A stretch of 22,350 bases of DNA, from NCBI GenBank assembly GCA_016185915.1, contig JACPMP010000074.1:1-22350 (forward strand), written 5' to 3'. Under the pieces are notes generated by a model, which was given only the letters and a program-made list of their open reading frames with translations, did not search any database and was not told the DNA's origin. Each line of letters opens with the position of its first letter. Positions within the stretch are counted from its first letter, which is position 1. This document shows, one piece after another, positions 6,580 to 16,083 of this stretch. The stretch comes from Candidatus Woesearchaeota archaeon (GTDB taxonomy: Archaea > Nanobdellota > Nanobdellia > Woesearchaeales > GW2011-AR4). A program made the translations under genes and the position numbers.

Positions 6580-6608
6580 GGATTGAAAAATAAAAAAGTC
6601 AATTAAAA

Positions 6609-8543
6609 ATGCACATCAAAAAAAGAGGCAGACTAAGTAAATTATTTCTGAATTCAAAGTCACAGGCAGCTATATTTTTAGTAATGTCATTAATAATCCT
6701 GCTGATAGGTCTGCTGTATTTCTTCTACCAAAGGCAATCTGTTGAAAAGCAAGTTGAGATTGTGAATCCGGAAATAGCTCCAATAAAGCTGTATGTTGAG
6801 AACTGCATAAAAAGCGTTGCAGAAGACGGATTGGAAAGAATTGGCTTAAGCGGCGGCTACATAAACATTCCTGAAAAGATAAATAATGACCCAAGAGCAT
6901 ATTTAACTACTCTTCCTGCTGCTGACTTTAAAATCCCTTACTGGTGGCATGATGGCATTGAAGCAGTTCCAACAGAAGAGTTCATAAAGCAGCAGCTTGC
7001 AACTCATATTAAAACTGAGCTGAAGAATTGCGTCAATAATTTTGAGCCATTTGCTGGAAGTTTTGAAATAAACGAGTTAACAGAAGCAGTTGTTAATGTG
7101 CAGTTCAATGAAAACGATGTTTCTTTAAGTTTAAAGTACCCATTGGAAATTATTGGCAGAAATGGCAATTTAAAACTTCTTCTTGAAAAATTCAGCTACA
7201 ATGTCCCGATTAGATTCAAGAAAGTCTATGAGCTTGCCAAATCAATTATGGAAAGGGAAAACAAAGACTATTTCCTTGAAAGAAGAACAATTGACCTTTA
7301 TTCGATGGATGCTGAAATGCCTACAACAGATGTTGAGGCAGAATGCAAAACTAAAGTATGGCTATTAAGCAACATAAAAGACAAATTAAAAACTTTATTG
7401 AGAGTCAATTTGCCTTATATCAGGATAAAAGGCACTAACTACAACCCAAATCTTTATGTGCCAAATCCAAGCGGCGAAAACACTTATGCAGAATCATATT
7501 TCCAAAAGCATTATGTATGGGAAATAGACAAGGACGCTGATAAAAAATACAAAAATATGAAGGTGGCTTTTACTTATGACAATTGGCCAATGGACATTTA
7601 TGCAAGACCAAGCGAAAATGGAATTTTAAGATCAAATGCCCAGAAAGGAAGTGAAATGCTGTCATTTTTATGCCTGCAAATATGGCACTTCACTTATGAT
7701 GTGAGCTATCCTGTTATGGCTGCTGTCTTTGACCAAGAAACTGAAACAAACAATGCTTATAAATTCAACTTTGCATTTAAAGTAGCTGTTGACCACAACC
7801 AGCCAAACAGGGTTAATACCGGCAAAACATTATTTGAAACTGCGCCGGATTCATCATCTGGGGAATACTGCAATACGCCGCAAAATGAAGTAACAATCTT
7901 TACAGTTAATAATGCAACTGGGGAAGACATAAGGGATGTTAACTTAACTTTTGTGTGTGGCAGGTTTTATTGTGATGTAGGACAAAGCAATTGGCTCAGC
8001 TTCGGAGCAGCTGCTGGAATAACAAAAAGATTTCCATACTGCGTCTATGGAATAATAAAGGGCTCAAAACAAGGATTCGCAGAATCAAAATCATTTATAC
8101 AAACAGATGTTGATGGAAGGTCGTATGTCTTGATGCTCAATCCAATAAAAGAATTCCAAAATTACAGAGTGGTGAAGCATTTGCTTTCAAATCCAAGCAT
8201 TGCTGAGGAGTTTGGACCAAATGAAAGGGCATCTATTCTAATCAGAGGAAAAAACAGCAGCTTTGAGAGTTTTGCAGTTTATCCTAAAGAAGCCAACTTC
8301 CCGCTTACACTTCCCGATGGCAAAGATGCAGTTTATGAAGTCAATATTTATGTTATAGACGGAGAAAACATAATCGGCGGCTATATTGGAGAATGGAAAG
8401 CTAATAAAAATGATTTAGCCAATGCAAATGAAGTAGTTTTCCATGTGATAGAGCAAGGAACTGCGACTGATGACGAAAAGTTTTTGTTTGTGTCGGAATT
8501 AAGCACGCATTCAAAAAATATTCCAACGCCTGAACTTAAATAA
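6609..8543 (+). CDS. Membrane-anchored exoprotein with pilin-like N-terminal helix
   Basis: 644 residues. A basic N-terminus (MHIKKRGRLSKLFLNSK) leads into one hydrophobic helix (about 19-40, SQAAIFLVMSLIILLIGLL) followed by a long hydrophilic, probably extracellular part. This N-terminal shape resembles archaeal class III/pilin-like anchors, but no clear prepilin-peptidase site is asserted. The ectodomain has conserved-looking Trp-rich stretches (KIPYWWHDG, FTYDNWPMDIYARP, LQIWHFTYDVSYPV), scattered Cys, and Ig-like beta-strand patterns after about residue 420 (EVTIFTVNNATGEDIRDVNLTF). No known family. Homologues of this kind occur beside giant Fn3 proteins in DPANN archaea (from memory). 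The start ATG 6609 has no visible Shine-Dalgarno sequence. A surface structural role is inference. Confidence 0.85.
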   Translation: MHIKKRGRLSKLFLNSKSQAAIFLVMSLIILLIGLLYFFYQRQSVEKQVEIVNPEIAPIKLYVENCIKSVAEDGLERIGLSGGYINIPEKINNDPRAYLTTLPAADFKIPYWWHDGIEAVPTEEFIKQQLATHIKTELKNCVNNFEPFAGSFEINELTEAVVNVQFNENDVSLSLKYPLEIIGRNGNLKLLLEKFSYNVPIRFKKVYELAKSIMERENKDYFLERRTIDLYSMDAEMPTTDVEAECKTKVWLLSNIKDKLKTLLRVNLPYIRIKGTNYNPNLYVPNPSGENTYAESYFQKHYVWEIDKDADKKYKNMKVAFTYDNWPMDIYARPSENGILRSNAQKGSEMLSFLCLQIWHFTYDVSYPVMAAVFDQETETNNAYKFNFAFKVAVDHNQPNRVNTGKTLFETAPDSSSGEYCNTPQNEVTIFTVNNATGEDIRDVNLTFVCGRFYCDVGQSNWLSFGAAAGITKRFPYCVYGIIKGSKQGFAESKSFIQTDVDGRSYVLMLNPIKEFQNYRVVKHLLSNPSIAEEFGPNERASILIRGKNSSFESFAVYPKEANFPLTLPDGKDAVYEVNIYVIDGENIIGGYIGEWKANKNDLANANEVVFHVIEQGTATDDEKFLFVSELSTHSKNIPTPELK

Positions 8544-9106
8544 AAAATTCATTTACTGAAAATTCAATAAACAAAAAAACATTAACGATTGAACATTAAA
8601 TGAAAAATACAATAAAATAATTAAAAAATGAATACTCAATAAAAAATTGAACATTAACAAAAAACTCATTTAAAAAATAATTCAATAAAAATTTCAATAA
8701 AATAAAAAATTTCATTAACGATTGAGCATTGACGAAAATCAATTAAAAAATCAAAAATAATAAACAAATTTCGTGATTTTTTAAAAATTAAAATCAATGC
8801 ATTGTGTAAGATGAAAATAACATTACAAAAAAATCAATTTCATATTAAATAAAACAAAACAGAAAATGAGTAATATAAACCAAATTCAATAATAAAAACC
8901 CAATAAACAAAAAACAATAACGATTGAACATTAAACGAAACACAGAACAAAAAATAATTCAAATATTTTCATTTTTTAAAATCTAATGGCAGGATTGTAT
9001 AATGCGCCGTGAATGATGAAGACAAAGTACAGAATACATCAATATCACATTCAACAACACAAAAAATCAATAATGAAAAATTAATAATCAAAATAAAATT
9101 AAAAAA
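8544..9106. other. 563-bp AT-rich intergenic region with repeats
   Basis: No supportable gene. It is rich in the words CAATAAA, TTCAATAA and AAAAAT, with four copies of the ATTAACGATTGAACATT motif and, at about 8915-9085, a block homologous to 6100-6272. A possible third weak copy of that block lies near 8713-8830. There is no clear terminator hairpin after the TAA at 8543, and promoter boxes for the 9107 gene cannot be singled out in such AT-rich DNA. Confidence 0.7.
8580..8935 (+). repeat. Dispersed motif ATTAACGATTGAACATTAA, copies 3-6
   Basis: Copies at 8580-8600 (exact), 8646-8658 (core ATTGAACATTAAC), 8713-8732 (ATTAACGATTGAGCATTGA) and 8915-8935 (AATAACGATTGAACATTAA). All are on the plus strand with irregular spacing, so this is not a CRISPR array. 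Confidence 0.8.
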
Positions 9107-12100
9107 ATGAATTCAAAAATTAAAGATTTCATAACAGTGTTCCTCATTCAGTTAGTTTTAACTCTTCCATTCTACACGGCAAGTGTTTACGGATTTAAAA
9201 TCTCAAATGTAAAGGCAACAAATTTAACTCCGAACTCTGCAACAATAGAATGGAAAACTGATAATACTTCAAATGGAAAAGTGAGGTACGGAAAGAATAT
9301 CTCTTTAGGGTTTATGGAAAAGCATGACAGCTTTTTATTAAATCATAGTTTAATTTTATCAAATGGGATTGATAGCGATACACAATATTTTTTCATTGTT
9401 GAATCAACCAATTCGGAGGGCAATACAACAATAGACAATAACTCCAACAATTTTTACACATTCAGAACAACTGCACAATCTTCAACAATAAATGATTCAA
9501 TTCCGCCAGTTATAAGCAATATTGACGTGTTGCAAGTAACTGATACATCAACAAAAATAATGTGGCTTACTAATGAAAACTCTACAACAGTAGTTCTTTA
9601 TGGCGTCAATAAAACTGATAAAACAAAAAGCTCTTCTGATTTTGTTACAAACCACAGTATTGTAATAGACGGGCTTCTGAAAAATACTAGGTATGTTTTT
9701 GTAGCCCAATCCTGCGATAAAGCAAATAATTGCGCTAATTCCTCAAACCAAAGCTTTCTTGCAGGGAGGGATACGAAGCCACCTTTTATTAATTTGTCAA
9801 TTCCAAGATTCATTAACAGAAGGACATTAGACATAAGGGGCTCAACCGAGCCATTTTCATCTGTAACTTTGTTTGTTAATAACCTTAATGCTCCAAAAAG
9901 AAGTTTAAGCCAAAATGAAGTAGGCAGCTCTGGAAGATTTGTATTCAGCCAGATGCAGTTGGAGCAGAATAATGTAATAAAGATAGTAATGGTTGATAAG
10001 GCAGGCAACAAAAATGAAAAAACTTTTGAAGTTGGAGTTGATACAGAAATTCCAGTAGTGCAATTAAATGAAATACCATCGCTTACCTCTAAAACAAATT
10101 TAACGATTAGTGGCAATGTAAATAAGCCAGTTATAATAAAGGTGTTCCTTGAATCAAAAATAAATCAGTCTCAAGTAACAAATCCGCCTGCGAAAATTAC
10201 AGGGCTAAATGCCACAAAAGTCGGGCAAAACTCAGTTGAGCTGCATTGGAATGAATCAAAGGACAAGGACTTTAGCCATTATGCCATTTACCGAGATGGT
10301 GTGCCAATAGCAGTTACAAAGCCAGCCAATTTTAATCTGTTTATAGATGCGTTGGTGGACAGCGGCAAAACTTACGTTTATGAAGTATCGGCAATAGATA
10401 TATTTGCAAATGAAGGCCCAAAATCAGAGCCAATAACCGTGGCTACATTAAGGAATGGTCAAATATTAAACCTTAATCCACCGCAAGTTGATATTTTAGA
10501 AGACTTTAGAAAGCCCTTGATGATTGTCAATGTAAGCAGCCCTTTCAATTTTGGTGTTAAGCTAAATAAAGGAGATGGAGATTACAATGTAAAGCTCATA
10601 TTTGAAGACAAGGCAGACAATAATGTTATAATAGAAAAAAGTGTAACTCTTGATACAAAAAAACCAGAGGTAAAAATAACATCACCTCCAAGCGGTGCCT
10701 TTATTTTTGAAAATGTTGCTAATAATGTTGACATTGTTGGCAAAACAAAGCCAAATGCAAGAGTTCATTTATTTGTTGACAGAACACCATTCAGCTTTTT
10801 TAATCAAACGCTTGAGTTGAGCGGTTTGACAAATGAAGTACAGAATCTTCCAGAGGCACAGCTTGATGCAAAATGCCGCACAACTGTCTCTGCTTCATTC
10901 TGCAGAACTGGTGCTGATTTTTCTGTTGACGCAGATGGTGAAGGCAACTTTAAATTTAAGAATGTTGACTTAACTGCTACATTCGGCGGAGCTGGCAGAG
11001 TAAGAGAAGTGCCTGTAACAGAGTTTAGAGATACACAGCTTGAAGAAGGCAGAGATTCCAAAAGAACAACTCTTGTTGTGATTGCAACAGACCAAACTGG
11101 GCAGCGTGGAGTAACTACACAACCAGTAAGCATAGGCACTTGCTGGAGCGGCAACCAAAGCTGGAATGTGATTCCTTTAACACAATACCAAAGCCCGACA
11201 TCCTTAAGCACAGAGAGATTTGCAGAAGGCACAGAAACAATATATTTCTTCTTTAATTATTCTTACATTGGAAGAGGCACGGATGCAAAGATAACAGGAC
11301 TAGCTCTTTCAAAAGCATGCGGCACTCGCGAGATTCTTGACCCAAGATTTAATATAAGCTGTCAAGTACTGTCTTCAGGAAATAGTCCAGCAAGATTAAA
11401 CAAAGAAGGCACTTTGTCATATTCTGCAATTACCCTCAGCAGATTTCCAGGCATGGACAGATTTTTGGAAAATGATTGGAAAGATTTCTTTAAAGCGATA
11501 AACAAGGAGTTGACATTCCCATTCCAAATCAAGATAACCTACAAGCACAAAATAATAGACGAGAATGGTGCAGAAAAAGAGATTACAGAAACTCAAACAA
11601 CCTGTCAGGAGGTAAGCTATGTTATAGACAACTCAATAATTGACCCAAGAAAAGTCTTGCCTGATTGGCTGCTTTTTGATTTTGTTGATTTCTTGCAGGA
11701 TTCAATTAAAACATTAAACCAAGCTCAAGAGCAGATAAACAAAGTGCTTGAGTATGTAGCAGTTGGCTGCTTGGTATCATTTGGATTAAATCTAGTCATG
11801 CAATCTGCGAGAAGAATCACTTCATTCTTGGAAGAGAAAAGGTATTCCATTCTTAATTCAAAAACTATAAGCCAGTTGTCTGAGTTCATTGGAGTAGGGA
11901 AAATTACACTAAACCCAGAAAAGAGAGAGGATGATGTTTACTGCCAAGATCTCGTCAAACAAATAGTTGCTAAAAAAGGCAGTTTCAAATTTAGATATGT
12001 CAATGATATTGACCTTAAAAAATGCTTTCCAAACACTGCTGCCTGGTGGAATAGAGAGGCAATTGTTTACTCTGGCTTAAGATGGAGCTGTGACAGGGTT

Positions 12101-15100
12101 TTTGGACATGCCTCTCCTTCTGGATGGACTGAATCAAAAGAAGATAATTTATTGTTAAGAAGAATTCAGAGTGGGGAAGGATGTGCAGTTGATCAAGGAT
12201 TCATAGGACAGCCATTAAAAGCTGAGAAGTGCAGAGAGCTTGTTGCATCATCTTTTCCGCAGTTACGAAGCGATGCTTACACCTTAGATGATAAATGCTT
12301 CAAAGTAGAACAACCTGGCAAAAGGGCATTATTCAAATTAGGAAAGTTAGTTGAAGGGGATATATATGAACTTGAGCATGTGCCTGGCTCAGGTGCTGTA
12401 ATTGAGATAAATCACGCAATAAAAAGAGACGAATTTAATTACCTTACAGCACAAAGCAAAACTTGTAAAGAAATTTGCAATCCCAAAAAAGGTAAGGAAG
12501 AAAGTAAGCTAATCTTAGAAGGTGAAAAAGAAGTACCCTTAAATAAAGATGCAAAAGGAAATGAAATAGGGAGTTTCTGTGAAAAGGTCGACAGATGCAG
12601 GTCTTTAAATGCACGTGACCAAAATAAGAAATTTAAGGGTTCAGATGGTAAATATCATGACATAACCTCTGCAGAAACAAGGGGCTTTACTTCTGATTGT
12701 TTCTATGGCTATGGTAAATCTATAGAGGTTATAAGCAATTCACCTTCACAAAGAGAAGAATGCTGCTGCATAAATTCTAGAGAAGGTCCGCCATCAAGTT
12801 ATTATAAGCCAGATGATAAAGACATTATCTATGATGAAACTAAAGGTGAAACTAAATTTGTTCATGAGTCAAAATCAAAGCCCTTTGAACCACCACAGCC
12901 TCGACCTGAAAAGGATGATCCAAAGGGCTATTCTGATATGAAATGGAGCTACAGATATTGGAAAGAAAAATTTGAGGCAAAAGGAGCAGATGGGACACCA
13001 CATAATCAATATAATCCAAACAGATACATTTCAGGAAGAGACCAATCAGCATGCTTTGGCGCTAATCACGTGCTATATGATAATCCGCTTATTTCTTTTG
13101 GAGAAAAAGAAAAGGTTTTAACACTTGATCCATTTAAAGACCATGTTGCAGCATTCCAATGCGTGCATATTGCAGGAATAAGCCAAAGAATACAATTTAT
13201 CAAGAATTTAATGAGTTCTTTGTCAACTTGCCTGATACAGGTAAGAACAACTGGAAGAGGGGATGCGGGTGCTTGCAAGGAATTATTTACACAATACCTT
13301 TGCAGTGCAATATGGCAAGTTATAAGAGCATTTATTGATGGATGCATTCCAACAGGTGCTGGAATAGATATTGGCAAACAGGATGATGATTATGGCGTAG
13401 GGACTTATTTGAAAGCGGGCTTTAAGGGAGTTTTTGAGAGCGTATCCGATATGCAAAGCTCGCTTACACAAGAGTATGGAAATGCAAAGCTTAATGAGTT
13501 GCTTGGAACAGGAGAAGAAGGCATTGTAAGAAAAATCTGCTTAGGAGCATTTGGCTATGATTGGGAATTCAATGTAAGAAATTTGGTTGATGCAGCTTAT
13601 GCAACACCATTTGCAACAAATGTTTTGCCAGTAACTAGGAGCAGAGAATTCTTAACAGTCAATCCAGATTCATTGAAGCCAAAGTATGAATACAGGGCTT
13701 CGTGGCTCATAAACCCAGGATGTGATTTTGAAAGATATGATGTCTATTTAAGCTGTGTCGGAAGAAAACAACTTGACCAATATCCAAATTCTGTCAACTG
13801 TGGAGCAATTGGGGCTCCTTCTATTGCTTATACTGGTGCTTTAGGCACATCTGTTGGTTACAGCCAATGTGACTGCATCAACTTACCAGATGAAAAATTA
13901 TTAGGTCCTCCAGTATTTACAGGAAGATTAAAGCAGAATGTATTAGAAGATAACAAAGCATTTCATAAAGTTGTTGACGAAAATGTCAGATATGACCATT
14001 TGAAATTTGTTTTAAGGCCTGACAGGAAAACTCCTTCAAACATCAAGCCAAACTGCTTCCCACAGGGCTATGATGATGGCGTATTTTACTTTCCATTAAT
14101 AGATAAAACAGCAAGGGATATTGCAGATTGCACTGTTGATTATATATCGGGCATATATAGTTGTGGTGGCGGAACTGCTTTCTTTGAAAGAAAAGGAATT
14201 GCACAGTTAATAGAAGTGACAATAAACGATGAAAAAGTCAAAGTTGGAGACAGGATAGAATTGTCTGTGGGCTCTCCATTAATAGTTGGTGCAAAGATGC
14301 TCAAAACAGGAAAAGACAAATGCCTTAGGGTTACTGTATCGCCCGATGGAGTTTCTGTAATTGATGGAATAACTCTAAATGGAACTAACGAGATTCCGCC
14401 AATAACTGTTAGCAGTGGCTTAAGGATTGCCAGTACAAGAGGCGATGTTATCACACCAAACAATAAGATAGCAGTCGATTTGCAGCAGCAAAATAATAAT
14501 GAAAGGGTTACTATTGGCGTTGAATTTATTAGCAAAGACCCAGAGTTTAGTTTGGACGATCCTAACGATAAAGTATATGTAGAAACAATAAGCAACAAAT
14601 TAGTATCAACAGAAGAATTCAAAAGATTACTATTTGAGAATACTGGAAGTTCAGATTTCATAATAAAAAAAGATGATGCAAAGATTAAGATAACAAGAGT
14701 TTCCTTAAACAGCCCAACAACTCAAGACCAGCCTTATAGACTTGGAGGAGTCATAACAATTGAGCCGCCAAGGCAAGTGGCTGAGGCATCACAGCAAAAA
14801 ACAATTTCAGTTGAGATATTCAACATAAAAGATGACAGGGATTCTTACAATAACCAAGAAGATTGCAGTTTAAGTGATAGAGTGCTTGAGCGTAAATACA
14901 CAATAACTGTAAGCCAGCAAAAAAGCAAAGAGGCAAAAGACTCAGGCCCTGTTATAAAACCAAAAGCAATAACTCCTATTCCATTAGGACATCCTGTGAT
15001 TATCTCTGCTGTTATTACTCATACTGCTGGTGTAAAAAAAGCGGACTTGGTAATTAAAGATGCTAATGGCAAAGAAGTCAAAAAAGATGAAATTACGGAC

Positions 15101-15238
15101 AGAAATATCAATAATTTTGAATACACCTTCCTCACTAATGATCCAGATTTAGAAAACGGAGAATATAAAGTAACAATTACAGCTGAAAGCAGAAACGGAA
15201 TTGTATCTGATAAATCATTTAATTTCAAATTAATCTGA
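9107..15238 (+). CDS. Giant secreted multi-Fn3/Ig-like protein (2043 residues)
   Basis: A signal peptide (1-29, hydrophobic core VFLIQLVLTLPFY, likely cleavage after SVYG) leads into fibronectin-III domains at about 30-122, 133-216 and 360-447. Typical signatures are SATIEWKTDNTSNGKVRYG and SVELHWNESKDKDFSHYAIY. Between and after these are Ig-like domains (about 225-312, 453-517, 519-675). A helix with a hydrophobic segment (about 884-899) follows, then a long Cys-rich region (about 945-1800: CCC near EECCCINSREG, many C-x-n-C pairs suggesting disulphides), and a final Ig-like domain (about 1950-2043). No catalytic motif seen. It is followed after 5 bp by a polytopic membrane protein, so the two are co-transcribed. 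It probably forms part of an extracellular adhesive or host-contact structure; that role is inference. There is no frameshift over 6.1 kb, so it is under selection. Confidence 0.9.
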   Translation: MNSKIKDFITVFLIQLVLTLPFYTASVYGFKISNVKATNLTPNSATIEWKTDNTSNGKVRYGKNISLGFMEKHDSFLLNHSLILSNGIDSDTQYFFIVESTNSEGNTTIDNNSNNFYTFRTTAQSSTINDSIPPVISNIDVLQVTDTSTKIMWLTNENSTTVVLYGVNKTDKTKSSSDFVTNHSIVIDGLLKNTRYVFVAQSCDKANNCANSSNQSFLAGRDTKPPFINLSIPRFINRRTLDIRGSTEPFSSVTLFVNNLNAPKRSLSQNEVGSSGRFVFSQMQLEQNNVIKIVMVDKAGNKNEKTFEVGVDTEIPVVQLNEIPSLTSKTNLTISGNVNKPVIIKVFLESKINQSQVTNPPAKITGLNATKVGQNSVELHWNESKDKDFSHYAIYRDGVPIAVTKPANFNLFIDALVDSGKTYVYEVSAIDIFANEGPKSEPITVATLRNGQILNLNPPQVDILEDFRKPLMIVNVSSPFNFGVKLNKGDGDYNVKLIFEDKADNNVIIEKSVTLDTKKPEVKITSPPSGAFIFENVANNVDIVGKTKPNARVHLFVDRTPFSFFNQTLELSGLTNEVQNLPEAQLDAKCRTTVSASFCRTGADFSVDADGEGNFKFKNVDLTATFGGAGRVREVPVTEFRDTQLEEGRDSKRTTLVVIATDQTGQRGVTTQPVSIGTCWSGNQSWNVIPLTQYQSPTSLSTERFAEGTETIYFFFNYSYIGRGTDAKITGLALSKACGTREILDPRFNISCQVLSSGNSPARLNKEGTLSYSAITLSRFPGMDRFLENDWKDFFKAINKELTFPFQIKITYKHKIIDENGAEKEITETQTTCQEVSYVIDNSIIDPRKVLPDWLLFDFVDFLQDSIKTLNQAQEQINKVLEYVAVGCLVSFGLNLVMQSARRITSFLEEKRYSILNSKTISQLSEFIGVGKITLNPEKREDDVYCQDLVKQIVAKKGSFKFRYVNDIDLKKCFPNTAAWWNREAIVYSGLRWSCDRVFGHASPSGWTESKEDNLLLRRIQSGEGCAVDQGFIGQPLKAEKCRELVASSFPQLRSDAYTLDDKCFKVEQPGKRALFKLGKLVEGDIYELEHVPGSGAVIEINHAIKRDEFNYLTAQSKTCKEICNPKKGKEESKLILEGEKEVPLNKDAKGNEIGSFCEKVDRCRSLNARDQNKKFKGSDGKYHDITSAETRGFTSDCFYGYGKSIEVISNSPSQREECCCINSREGPPSSYYKPDDKDIIYDETKGETKFVHESKSKPFEPPQPRPEKDDPKGYSDMKWSYRYWKEKFEAKGADGTPHNQYNPNRYISGRDQSACFGANHVLYDNPLISFGEKEKVLTLDPFKDHVAAFQCVHIAGISQRIQFIKNLMSSLSTCLIQVRTTGRGDAGACKELFTQYLCSAIWQVIRAFIDGCIPTGAGIDIGKQDDDYGVGTYLKAGFKGVFESVSDMQSSLTQEYGNAKLNELLGTGEEGIVRKICLGAFGYDWEFNVRNLVDAAYATPFATNVLPVTRSREFLTVNPDSLKPKYEYRASWLINPGCDFERYDVYLSCVGRKQLDQYPNSVNCGAIGAPSIAYTGALGTSVGYSQCDCINLPDEKLLGPPVFTGRLKQNVLEDNKAFHKVVDENVRYDHLKFVLRPDRKTPSNIKPNCFPQGYDDGVFYFPLIDKTARDIADCTVDYISGIYSCGGGTAFFERKGIAQLIEVTINDEKVKVGDRIELSVGSPLIVGAKMLKTGKDKCLRVTVSPDGVSVIDGITLNGTNEIPPITVSSGLRIASTRGDVITPNNKIAVDLQQQNNNERVTIGVEFISKDPEFSLDDPNDKVYVETISNKLVSTEEFKRLLFENTGSSDFIIKKDDAKIKITRVSLNSPTTQDQPYRLGGVITIEPPRQVAEASQQKTISVEIFNIKDDRDSYNNQEDCSLSDRVLERKYTITVSQQKSKEAKDSGPVIKPKAITPIPLGHPVIISAVITHTAGVKKADLVIKDANGKEVKKDEITDRNINNFEYTFLTNDPDLENGEYKVTITAESRNGIVSDKSFNFKLI

Positions 15239-15243
15239 AAAAA

Positions 15244-16083
15244 ATGTTGCACAAGAATATCATCGCGAGTTCTCTTAAAGAATCATTTATCTTAATCTGG
15301 AAAAATAAATCATTATTTGCTTTATTATTTATTTTGCAGATTATTTTTTTTGTTATTTTTTCTTTAATCACTTATAAATACGGGCTAAAAATGATAGAAA
15401 GCCAAAAGGCGATTGAGTATTACGTAAGCCAGCTAAAGTTAGACGAAGCTTCAGTTGCATCAAATGTTCTGCAGCAAAAAAACATTTTGGGTGATGAGCC
15501 ATCAAGCATAAGCAGAAATTTTTATGATATAGTTAAAAATTTTAGACTTTATTTAATATACACTTTCATACTTTTAGTTATGTTTGTTTCAATAAATTGG
15601 ACAATCACGACTACACTAATCAACAAAAAAAATTTTAATAAACTAATAAAAGATTTTTTAAAAATTTTTTTTGCCTCATTTTCTTATTTGGGATTGGTTT
15701 TTTATTTTTTCTATTCTTTATTCAACATTACAACATTTGAAACTGCTACAATGACTGCAAAAATATTAACTAAAGTTGTTCCATTCTCTATCTTCTCGAT
15801 AATATTAGCTTATTTTATGTTTATTTCTATTTCATTATTGCACAAGACAGAATTAAAAAACATCATCCAGAAAACATTGAGCATTGGAATTAAAAAAGCG
15901 CATTATATTTTATCTGTTTATTTTTTAAATGTTTTTTTATTTGGCATTTCCATTTTTTTATTTTATTATTTTATTGAGAAAAATCTATTTATTTTATTGC
16001 TGTCAATAATGCTGATGATTTTTAGTTTTGTATTTGGGAGGATATTTATGGTTAATGTGGTTGAGAAATTGGAAAAAAGTTAA
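15244..16083 (+). CDS. Six-helix membrane protein, partner of the giant exoprotein
   Basis: 279 residues. About six hydrophobic helices: near 25-48, a hydrophilic loop (about 50-95) predicted outside, then 100-122, 135-162, 175-197, 215-240 and 245-268. The C-terminus is charged (NVVEKLEKS). The start is ATG 15244, 5 bp after the TGA of the giant gene. Same topology as the protein at 4214-4993 and similar local motifs, so the two look like paralogues. Its stop TAA overlaps the stop of the convergent minus-strand gene through the palindrome TTAA. No named family recognised. An anchor or export accessory for the exoprotein is a reasonable but unproven role. Confidence 0.85.
   Translation: MLHKNIIASSLKESFILIWKNKSLFALLFILQIIFFVIFSLITYKYGLKMIESQKAIEYYVSQLKLDEASVASNVLQQKNILGDEPSSISRNFYDIVKNFRLYLIYTFILLVMFVSINWTITTTLINKKNFNKLIKDFLKIFFASFSYLGLVFYFFYSLFNITTFETATMTAKILTKVVPFSIFSIILAYFMFISISLLHKTELKNIIQKTLSIGIKKAHYILSVYFLNVFLFGISIFLFYYFIEKNLFILLLSIMLMIFSFVFGRIFMVNVVEKLEKS

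Larger units (their letters stand above)
6045..6608. other. Gene-poor AT-rich region with repeats, a decayed frame and a hairpin array
   Basis: 564 bp without a convincing intact gene. It contains two copies of the dispersed ATTAACGATTGAACATT motif (6100-6120, 6353-6366), an open frame without a start codon (6157-6357), and four hairpins (6470-6579). The 65-codon TTG-initiated frame at 6409-6606 is formed by the hairpins themselves and is not accepted as a gene. Confidence 0.7.

Noticed and set aside
6409..6606. 65-codon plus-strand frame starting with TTG
   Set aside because: Its sequence is the hairpin array; the peptide is a by-product of inverted repeats and has no recognisable domain or ribosome binding site.
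8544..9106. Possible CRISPR array from repeated ATTAACGATTGAACATT motif
   Set aside because: Copies are diverged, spacing is irregular, spacers are not of uniform length, and there are no cas genes in the window.
9598..10116. Minus-strand frame of 172 codons inside the giant gene
   Set aside because: Antisense to a well-supported Fn3/Ig coding region; low-complexity composition and no domain. The same applies to the other antisense frames at 10804-11232 and 14140-14661.
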